DNA from: Clostridia bacterium
Lineage (GTDB): Bacteria > Bacillota_A > Clostridia > Oscillospirales > CAG-272
Assembly: GCA_017467225.1 (NCBI GenBank)
Contig: JAFTSR010000074.1
Location: forward strand, 1-12,162
DNA: 12,162 nt
Reading direction: 5' to 3'
Positions 7,062 through 12,162 of this stretch are shown in pieces (the stretch's first letter is position 1; every line of letters starts with the position of its first letter). The notes below the pieces were generated by a model, which saw only the letters and a list, made by a program, of their open reading frames with translations, made no database searches and was not told where the DNA came from. The translations under genes were made by a program, and so were the position numbers.

Positions 7062-8204
7062 TCATTCGGATAAATAAACGTTTCTCTCAAAGTGTACTGC
7101 AGTCTGCGCACCGGAGCCACCGTCATAGTGAGAGTTTTTCATGTAAATGCCGATAATATCGTTGTCGGGATCGACCCAGAAGTGGGTGCCGTAGGCGCCG
7201 CTCCATCCGTAAGCGTTGACGGGCAGCAGGGTGTACGATGTGTCGGTGATGACACGCATGCCAAGTCCCCACCGCTGGTTGCCGGGCATGATGGCCTCGG
7301 GCACAGCAGCCGTTCGCATCAGGCGAACGCTCTGCTCGCTGACCAGCTGCTCGCCGTCCTCGGTTCTGCCCCCTCGCAGCAGCATATCCGCAAATTTTTC
7401 ATAGTCGGACAGCGTTGCCACCAATCCCGCACCGCCGCAGAAGTAGCCAAGCGGCAGCGGTCCGAAGACGTGCATGCGGTCAAGAGGATGGAACATGGCC
7501 TGTCCGTCCTTGTAATCGTGCAGGCAGACCATTCTTTCCCATTGGCTCTCGGTGGGTGTGAAGGTAGCATCTGCCATATGCAACGGTGCAAAGATTTCCT
7601 TTTGCAGATATTCGTCATAGGGCATGCCCGAGGTCAACTCGACCACGCGTGCCAAAAGGTCAAAGCCGACACGACCGGAATATGCCTGCGCGGTGTAGGG
7701 CTCAAAGGAGAGGGGATAGTCCGCGTAGGTTTGTGTAACGCTATCAAGGTTGCCCTCGCGTTCGGCGGTGTAGAGTCCCTCCACATATGCCGTGAGCGGC
7801 TCACAGCCAATGCCGCTGGAATGGGTCAGAAGATGCAGAATTTTGATCTTGTTCTGCGCCTTGCCGATGATTTCCACCTGCCCGTCCTCACGCATACGAG
7901 CAATCTCCATCTCACCATAGGCGGGGATGAAGCGCTCCAGCAGGTCGTCCAAGGACAAAAGTCCCCGTTCGATCTGCTTCATAACGGCAAGCGCGGTGAT
8001 CGGCTTGGTCATGGAGGCCAGGCGGAAAAGAGCATCCTGTCCCAGCGCAACGCCGGGCGCAGCGGAACCGAAGCAGCCACGGTAGATATCTTCTCCGTGC
8101 TGCTTGACCAGCAGCGTCACACCGCCAACGCGGCCCGATGCGATATCATCCGATAGCTCGCGCTCAATTGCTGCGGTGATTTTGGCTTGATCAAGTGCTA
8201 TCAT
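7062..8204 (-). CDS. Serine beta-lactamase-fold hydrolase (EstB / class C-like family)
   Basis: The 380-residue protein belongs to the beta-lactamase/penicillin-binding-protein-like esterase group. The nucleophile motif is S64-M-T-K67 (LASMTKPITALA). The second motif is Y175-S-G (AQAYSGRVGFDLL), where Y-x-N is more usual. THSSGIG (127-133) is the conserved turn seen across these esterases. The third motif region is GWSGAYGT (333-340) in place of K-T-G. There is no signal peptide or membrane anchor, so it should be cytosolic, which fits an esterase or peptidase better than cell-wall work or antibiotic resistance. GAGGTG lies 5 nt before ATG 8204; ychF ends 12 nt upstream and trmB starts 10 nt downstream. 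Substrate is unknown, and its place amid translation genes may be only co-transcription. Confidence 0.9.
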   Translation of the reverse strand: MIALDQAKITAAIERELSDDIASGRVGGVTLLVKQHGEDIYRGCFGSAAPGVALGQDALFRLASMTKPITALAVMKQIERGLLSLDDLLERFIPAYGEMEIARMREDGQVEIIGKAQNKIKILHLLTHSSGIGCEPLTAYVEGLYTAEREGNLDSVTQTYADYPLSFEPYTAQAYSGRVGFDLLARVVELTSGMPYDEYLQKEIFAPLHMADATFTPTESQWERMVCLHDYKDGQAMFHPLDRMHVFGPLPLGYFCGGAGLVATLSDYEKFADMLLRGGRTEDGEQLVSEQSVRLMRTAAVPEAIMPGNQRWGLGMRVITDTSYTLLPVNAYGWSGAYGTHFWVDPDNDIIGIYMKNSHYDGGSGAQTAVHFERNVYLSE

Positions 8205-8216
8205 GCTGCACCTCGA

Positions 8217-9311
8217 TTATACGTTGAAGCGGAACAGAACGATGTCGCCGTCCTGCATGACGTACTCCTTACCCTCGGAGCGGTACAGACCTGCCTCGCG
8301 CACGGCGTTCATGCTGCCAAGGCGCTGCAGATCGTCAAAGGCGGCGATCTCGGCACGGATAAAGCCGCGCTCAAAGTCGGAGTGGATCTTGCCGGCAGCG
8401 CCGGGAGCCTTGGTGCCCTTGACGATGGTCCAGGCACGAACCTCCTTGGGGCCTGCGGTCATGTAAGAGGTCAGACCGAGCAGAGAATAGCTTGCCTTGA
8501 TCAGCTTGTCAAGACCGCTTTCCTCAATGCCCATGTCCTCCATGAACATTGCCTTTTCCTCAGCGTCCAGCTCTGCGATCTCGGCCTCAATGCCTGCACA
8601 GATCCACATGATCTCGCTCTGCTCACTCTTTGCGTACTCCTTGAGAGCCACATATGCGGGATTGCCGAGCGGCTCCTCGCCTGCCTCGTCCTCGCTGACG
8701 TTTGCCACGTAAATGACAGGCATACGGGTAAGCAGATGGGTGTCGGCCAAAAGCTCCTCCTCGTCGGGAGTGAGCGCCACGGTACGTGCGCAAAGTCCTT
8801 GTTCAAGGGCTGCCAGGATCTTCTTGAACACCTCCATCTGTGCGGCCAGCGACTTGTCCGCACGCATGGCCTTTGTGGTGCGCTCAATTCTGCGCTCCAT
8901 CATTTCCATGTCGGAAAGGATCAGCTCCATGTTGATGGTCTCCAGGTCACGCATGGGATCAATGCTGCCCTCAACGTGAATGATGTCATCGTTTTCAAAG
9001 CAGCGGATGATGTGCAGGATCGCATCACATTCGCGAATATTGGAAAGGAACTGGTTGCCAAGTCCCTCACCCTTGGAAGCACCCTTGACAAGACCTGCGA
9101 TGTCCACGAATTCGCAAACAGCGGGCGTCAGCTTTTCGGGCTTGTACATCTCTGCCAGCACGTCAAGACGCTTGTCCGGTACGGGAACGATGCCCACGTT
9201 AGGTTCGATGGTGCAGAAGGGATAGTTAGCGGATTCAGCACCCGCATTGGTCAGGGCGTTGAACAGCGTGGATTTTCCCACGTTGGGAAGTCCGACGATA
9301 CCAAGTTTCAT
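8217..9311 (-). CDS. ychF: Redox-regulated ATPase YchF (OLA1 family)
   Basis: YchF is a universally conserved Obg-related P-loop NTPase that binds ribosomes and prefers ATP. The P-loop GLPNVGKST is at 7-15. [16 protein letters not shown] and [16 protein letters not shown] (switch II, with glycine-rich insertion) are diagnostic. The base-recognition motif reads YVANVSE, i.e. N-x-x-E, in place of the N-K-x-D of true GTPases; this explains the ATP preference known for the family. The coiled-coil helices and C-terminal TGS domain (about residues 280-362, ending [14 protein letters not shown]) are complete at 364 residues. AAAGGAG sits 7-8 nt before ATG 9311. It is first gene of the leftward operon, with its own promoter at 9395-9423. 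Confidence 0.97.
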   Translation of the reverse strand: MKLGIVGLPNVGKSTLFNALTNAGAESANYPFCTIEPNVGIVPVPDKRLDVLAEMYKPEKLTPAVCEFVDIAGLVKGASKGEGLGNQFLSNIRECDAILHIIRCFENDDIIHVEGSIDPMRDLETINMELILSDMEMMERRIERTTKAMRADKSLAAQMEVFKKILAALEQGLCARTVALTPDEEELLADTHLLTRMPVIYVANVSEDEAGEEPLGNPAYVALKEYAKSEQSEIMWICAGIEAEIAELDAEEKAMFMEDMGIEESGLDKLIKASYSLLGLTSYMTAGPKEVRAWTIVKGTKAPGAAGKIHSDFERGFIRAEIAAFDDLQRLGSMNAVREAGLYRSEGKEYVMQDGDIVLFRFNV

Positions 9312-9326
9312 TTTTATATCTCCTTT

Positions 9327-9390
9327 AATTGTATTCGAATCTTTGTGTATGCCGTTTTTGACACAAGCAAAAGTGCATATGTCTACAATT
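9327..9390 (-). promoter_or_regulatory. Possible structured 5' leader of ychF
   Basis: In the ychF leader AATTGTA (9390-9384) is fully complementary to TACAATT (9333-9327), which touches the ribosome binding site AAAGGAG (9326-9320). Nested inside is a second 6-bp pair, TTGTGT (9366-9361) with ACACAA (9348-9343), around a 12-nt loop. Folding would place the ribosome site at the base of a stem. The stems are AT-rich and the outer one starts at about the predicted transcript 5' end, so this is tentative. It matches no riboswitch I know. Confidence 0.28.
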
Positions 9391-9394
9391 TATC

Positions 9395-9423
9395 ATTATA
9401 TCATATTCAGCGTTTTTGTTCAA
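9395..9423 (-). promoter_or_regulatory. Sigma-A-type promoter for the ychF operon
   Basis: Read leftward, TTGAAC (9423-9418) and TATAAT (9400-9395) are separated by exactly 17 nt (9417-9401). The expected transcription start is near 9388, giving a leader of about 77 nt before ychF. It is the only strong promoter found upstream of the eight closely packed leftward genes. Confidence 0.82.
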
Positions 9424-9471
9424 GACGTTTATTGATTTTTTTGCTTGAATTTGTATTTTTTTCAAAACCTA

Positions 9472-9500
9472 TTGACATCCATGTGCAGCTGTGCTATAAT
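9472..9500 (+). promoter_or_regulatory. Consensus sigma-A promoter of the gntR/ABC operon
   Basis: TTGACA (9472-9477) and TATAAT (9495-9500) match consensus at all twelve positions with a 17-nt spacer. The expected start is near 9507, within the inverted repeat that follows. Such a perfect promoter normally needs a repressor to hold it off, consistent with the GntR gene directly downstream. It points away from the ychF promoter; their -35 boxes are 48 bp apart. Confidence 0.9.
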
Positions 9501-9527
9501 AACTGTGCTATAGCAAGTATCACAGTT
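9501..9527 (+). promoter_or_regulatory. Candidate operator for the GntR regulator (inverted repeat)
   Basis: AACTGTG (9501-9507) and CACAGTT (9521-9527) form a perfect 7-bp inverted repeat with 13 nt between arms. It begins directly after the -10 box and covers the expected transcription start, a position where a bound dimer would block initiation. In addition the 9-mer TGTGCTATA occurs twice, 14 bp apart (9490-9498 and 9504-9512), the first copy overlapping the -10 box. Autorepression is inferred from position and from the habit of YtrA-type regulators. Confidence 0.55.
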
Positions 9528-9538
9528 GGAGAATTCTC

Positions 9539-9901
9539 ATGATCATTATTGACCACAACAGTAAAACGCCGATCTACGAGCAGATCAAGGTACAGATCTT
9601 ATCCCTGATCACCTCGGGCGTTTTGTCCCCCGGCGATAAGCTCCCCTCTCTGCGTACTCTGGCAGCCGATCTCTCCCTCAATTTCAACACCATCAAAAAG
9701 GTGTTTGCACAGCTGGAAGAGGACGGTGTGATCGTTACGGTACAGGGTAAGGGCTGCTTTGTTGCGGATAGTGCAAGGGATAACCGTGCCGTACAGGACA
9801 AAGCCGAGATCGCTTTACGCCAAGCAATGGCGGTTGCCAAAGCCTCGGGCGTCTCAAAGCAGACCGCCGAACAGATTTTGGCAGAAACGTTCGGGCCATA
9901 A
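9539..9901 (+). CDS. GntR-family transcriptional regulator, YtrA subfamily
   Basis: This 120-residue DNA-binding protein has an N-terminal winged helix (residues 9-75): TPIYEQIKVQI, then SGVLSPGDKLPSLRTLAADL and NFNTIKKVFAQLEEDGVI, ending in the wing VQGKGCFV. The tail (85-118) is a short helical stretch for dimerisation, not an FCD, UTRA or aminotransferase domain; that short tail defines the YtrA group. Such regulators repress neighbouring ABC transporter genes and are often released by cell-envelope stress or antibiotics. GGAG lies 7 nt before ATG 9539. The ABC ATPase gene begins 43 nt downstream, and the inverted repeat at 9501-9527 is its likely binding site. The inducer cannot be inferred. 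Confidence 0.94.
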   Translation: MIIIDHNSKTPIYEQIKVQILSLITSGVLSPGDKLPSLRTLAADLSLNFNTIKKVFAQLEEDGVIVTVQGKGCFVADSARDNRAVQDKAEIALRQAMAVAKASGVSKQTAEQILAETFGP

Positions 9902-9944
9902 ACGTGTCCGAATTTTGCATTTTTTATGAAAGGAACCCATTCTC

Positions 9945-10889
9945 ATGATCGAGATCAACTGCGTCAGTAAGTCCTTCGGGGACAAGACTGTGCTGGATAA
10001 CGTCACGGTAAGCGTCTGTGACGGCTCCATATACGGTCTTGTCGGCTACAACGGGGCGGGGAAGACCACCCTGCTTTGCCTCATTGCAGGCCTGTACGCC
10101 CCCGATAAGGGCAACGTCACGGCAGATATTGAGGGCGTTGGCGGTGTGAGCGGTAAGCTTAACGTGTATGCCTGTGAAATTGCCCGTCGCGACATTTTTC
10201 TGATCCCCGACGATCCTTATATTCTGCCTCAAGCCAACCTGAATACCATGGCCGCCTTTTATCGCGGCTTTTATCCGCGTTTTTCCATGGAGACCTTTAG
10301 CAAGCTTACCGAGATCTTCGGACTTGATCCCAAAAAGAAGCTCAACGGCTTTTCCAAGGGTATGAAGCGTCAGGCAGCGCTCATTCTGGGACTGTCATCG
10401 CGCGCCCGCTACCTGCTTTTGGACGAGAGCTTTGACGGCCTTGATCCCACCGTGCGCATGACCGTGTGCGATCTTCTTTTGGAATATATGGCCGAAACGG
10501 GGGCTACGATCGTCATGGCCTCTCACAATCTGCATGAGATCGAGCATATCTGTGACACGGTGGGCATGCTCAACGGTACCCAAATCGTCTACAGCTGCGA
10601 GATCGACACCATCAAGGAGCAGTACGTTCGCATCCGCGCGGGATTTGATCGCGAGGCAAGCGAGGACATGCTTGCCGACATTCCTCACGGGGATCTGTTG
10701 GTCAGCGGCAAGGTGATGTCCTTTGTCAGCGAGACCGATGCCGAAACGGTCAAGGCACACCTGGAAGGCCTTGGCGGACTCTGGCTGTTTGAGACCTACC
10801 CCATGTCCTTGGAGGACGTATTCAAGTATGAAATGAGGAAGGGAGGGAAGAGCTATGAAATCGAAGGCCTCTTTGGCGACAAAGCGTAA
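9945..10889 (+). CDS. ABC transporter ATP-binding protein (YtrB-like)
   Basis: This 314-residue nucleotide-binding subunit should power the membrane protein encoded next. Walker A is GYNGAGKTT (34-42). The signature is FSKGMKRQ (136-143), the S-K-G-M form common in exporter-type ATPases. Walker B with catalytic glutamate is YLLLDESFDGLD (156-167, E161), and the switch histidine is H194 (ASHNLHEIE). The Q-loop region reads FLIPDDPYI (85-93), where an aspartate seems to stand in place of the usual glutamine. A C-terminal extension of about 100 residues follows the ATPase core. AAAGGA lies about 11 nt before ATG 9945. The final 35 nt overlap the start of the permease gene, implying coupled translation. 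Confidence 0.95.
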   Translation: MIEINCVSKSFGDKTVLDNVTVSVCDGSIYGLVGYNGAGKTTLLCLIAGLYAPDKGNVTADIEGVGGVSGKLNVYACEIARRDIFLIPDDPYILPQANLNTMAAFYRGFYPRFSMETFSKLTEIFGLDPKKKLNGFSKGMKRQAALILGLSSRARYLLLDESFDGLDPTVRMTVCDLLLEYMAETGATIVMASHNLHEIEHICDTVGMLNGTQIVYSCEIDTIKEQYVRIRAGFDREASEDMLADIPHGDLLVSGKVMSFVSETDAETVKAHLEGLGGLWLFETYPMSLEDVFKYEMRKGGKSYEIEGLFGDKA

Positions 10890-12162
10890 GTTCACTCCCG
10901 TGCTTCACGAGCTGCTCTGGACTGTCCGCCGTTATTGGTGGTTGGCATTATCGGGCATGCTGCTGTTTTCCCTGCTTACGATCGCGGGCAAGCTGCTGGA
11001 GGGAAACCAGCCCAATACCTTCACGCTCATCGTGCAGGATCTTGAAGTGCTCATGCCGATAGCGGCTGTGCTGTTCGGCATCTTTACTGCCTTTTGTATG
11101 TTCCGCTTTTTGTGGAGCCGTCGGGAGAGCGTTCTGTATCTCTCTGTCGGTACGTCAAGGGCAAAGCAATTTTTGCTGCGCTATGTATTTGGCTTTGTGT
11201 CGGTGGTAGTGGGCATTCTTGTTCCGTTTTTGATCACCTATTATACCGAGCTTGCCGAGGTGGGGGACGATTATTTCGGCCTGTGCGCCCACTATACCGT
11301 CGTTTACATGGTAAGCCTTTTGCTGATTGCCTTGCTTGCTTATACCGTAGCGGTGCTGATCGCTGCGCTGTGCGGCAGCTTTCTTTGTGCGCTGCTCTCA
11401 ACCGCAGGCGTGCTGGCTGCGCCCTATGCCGTGCTGTGGGGCAGCCAGACCATGCTTCGCTTTTATCTGTTCGGCACGCCTCTTGGCAGAACGCTGCTTA
11501 CCGATCACCTTGGTGCAGGTCTGTTTACCATGTATAGAGAGCAGCTGGCATACGTTGAATTTTCCAAGGCTTTGCTTGACCGTTATTGGGTAATCGCAAA
11601 CAGCGGCGGCCTTACGGTTGCCGAAAGCTATAAGGCGGAATTGGCCACGCTCCCCGTAGCACGTACCACGCTTTTGGTGGTGCTGATGATCGCCTTGGCA
11701 GCACTTGCATGCTTTGCCTACTGCCGCCGTCCTGCCGAGCACGCAGGGAAGGCATACGTGCATCCTATCCTGTCGCACGCTGTTGCCGTAGCCGACGGCT
11801 TTTGCATCGCGGCCCTCGTGCTGACTGCCAAAGCCCCCACGGAAGGATTTTTTGGTGCAGCCATGCTCACGGTGCTGTTTATTCTCGTGTTTATCCTTGC
11901 CGCAGCGGTGCTGCGCCTGATCCTGACGCGGAATTTCAAGGGTGTAGTCAAGCAATACTATATCCCCTGCGGTGTGGGCGCGGTCACTTTGGTGCTGGCA
12001 ATCCTGCTTGGCACAGGCTGGTTTGGCTATGCAACCTATCTCCCCGATCCCATGGACGTGCAGTCTGTCAAGGTGACGTACAACCAAAACTTCGCGCTGT
12101 TTTCTCACCTGGGGCAGAGCAGATTCTCCGGGGCGCATGCGCCTGATTTCAAGGGTGCAGGC
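10855..12162 (+). CDS. ABC transporter permease-like polytopic membrane protein, C-terminus cut off by window edge
   Basis: An open frame of 436 codons runs from ATG 10855 to the right edge. GGGAGGG (10841-10847) gives a strong ribosome site 7 nt upstream. I see about nine hydrophobic segments, near residues 28-48, 66-87, 110-130, 150-172, 175-196, 270-290, 304-325, 332-357 and 372-395. After the last one the chain becomes polar (from about 397), as if an extracytoplasmic or C-terminal domain begins there. The N-terminal stretch with basic residues (KRKFTPVLHELLWTVRRYWW) before the first segment is common in ABC-2-type permeases. Sequence motifs are too weak to name a family; the role follows from its overlap with the ATPase gene. 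Together with the GntR gene it forms a YtrA-type exporter operon. Substrate is unknown. Confidence 0.85.
   Translation, partial: MKSKASLATKRKFTPVLHELLWTVRRYWWLALSGMLLFSLLTIAGKLLEGNQPNTFTLIVQDLEVLMPIAAVLFGIFTAFCMFRFLWSRRESVLYLSVGTSRAKQFLLRYVFGFVSVVVGILVPFLITYYTELAEVGDDYFGLCAHYTVVYMVSLLLIALLAYTVAVLIAALCGSFLCALLSTAGVLAAPYAVLWGSQTMLRFYLFGTPLGRTLLTDHLGAGLFTMYREQLAYVEFSKALLDRYWVIANSGGLTVAESYKAELATLPVARTTLLVVLMIALAALACFAYCRRPAEHAGKAYVHPILSHAVAVADGFCIAALVLTAKAPTEGFFGAAMLTVLFILVFILAAAVLRLILTRNFKGVVKQYYIPCGVGAVTLVLAILLGTGWFGYATYLPDPMDVQSVKVTYNQNFALFSHLGQSRFSGAHAPDFKGAG

Noticed and set aside
7092..8156. 354-codon plus-strand open frame opposite the serine hydrolase
   Set aside because: Antisense shadow; the minus-strand reading has the S-M-T-K, Tyr and GWSG motifs in order and good ribosome sites.
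7062..8204. Calling the serine hydrolase an antibiotic beta-lactamase
   Set aside because: There is no signal peptide, no K-T-G motif, and the HSSG and GWSG regions fit the cytosolic esterase-like group.
9312..9538. Known riboswitch or T-box in the divergent intergenic region
   Set aside because: No conserved T-box sequence or familiar riboswitch core was found; the region is explained by two promoters, a short leader and an operator-like repeat.
8187..9542. 451-codon plus-strand open frame opposite ychF
   Set aside because: It lies almost wholly antisense to a full-length, motif-complete ychF and its conceptual protein is histidine- and valine-rich without any domain.
11398..12138. 246-codon minus-strand frame opposite the permease
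   Set aside because: The plus-strand frame encodes clear membrane segments, has a strong ribosome site and joins the operon; the minus-strand product has cysteine/histidine/lysine-rich composition with no pattern.
1..12162. tRNA or rRNA genes, CRISPR arrays, insertion sequences, phage or attachment sites
   Set aside because: Looked for on both strands; no cloverleaf-like sequence, regularly spaced repeat, transposase or integrase motif was seen.

Overview
The window looks like chromosomal DNA of an uncultured or lightly studied Bacillota, most likely an anaerobic gut-type Clostridia (Oscillospiraceae-like). The reasons are an oxygen-sensitive glycyl radical enzyme with its radical-SAM activase, a YtrA-type GntR/ABC operon, strong AGGAGG-like ribosome binding sites, near-consensus sigma-A promoters and moderately high GC. 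The taxon is inferred; no rRNA or other marker is present.

Two transcription units diverge from an AT-rich intergenic region at about 9312-9538. Leftward (minus strand), a TTGAAC-17-TATAAT promoter precedes ychF, a serine beta-lactamase-fold hydrolase, trmB, truB, a 652-residue glycyl radical enzyme (GRE), its activating enzyme, a small P-loop kinase-like protein and a Cof-type HAD phosphatase. Gaps are at most 32 nt and two junctions overlap (trmB/truB, kinase/HAD), so these eight genes can form one operon running from about 9311 to 1355. The first part is translation-related housekeeping (YchF on the ribosome, TrmB and TruB on tRNA). The second part is a metabolic cassette built on the GRE, whose substrate cannot be assigned from sequence.

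After the HAD gene comes a non-coding stretch of about 140 bp that is almost entirely inverted repeats (four hairpins). Then follows, still on the minus strand, the start of a large parallel beta-helix protein that leaves the window at position 1.

Rightward (plus strand), a perfect TTGACA-17-TATAAT promoter with an inverted repeat at the expected transcription start drives a YtrA-type GntR regulator. It is followed by an ABC ATPase and a polytopic membrane protein that overlaps the ATPase gene by 35 nt and leaves the window at 12162. This is the usual layout of a self-regulated, envelope-stress-type ABC exporter operon.

No tRNA, rRNA, CRISPR array, insertion sequence or phage gene was seen. 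The points most worth following up are the short GRE with a C-W-E active-site motif and an R-I-W-G-W-S-A-Y radical loop, its activase with an irregular seven-cysteine insert, and the hairpin-rich intergenic element.
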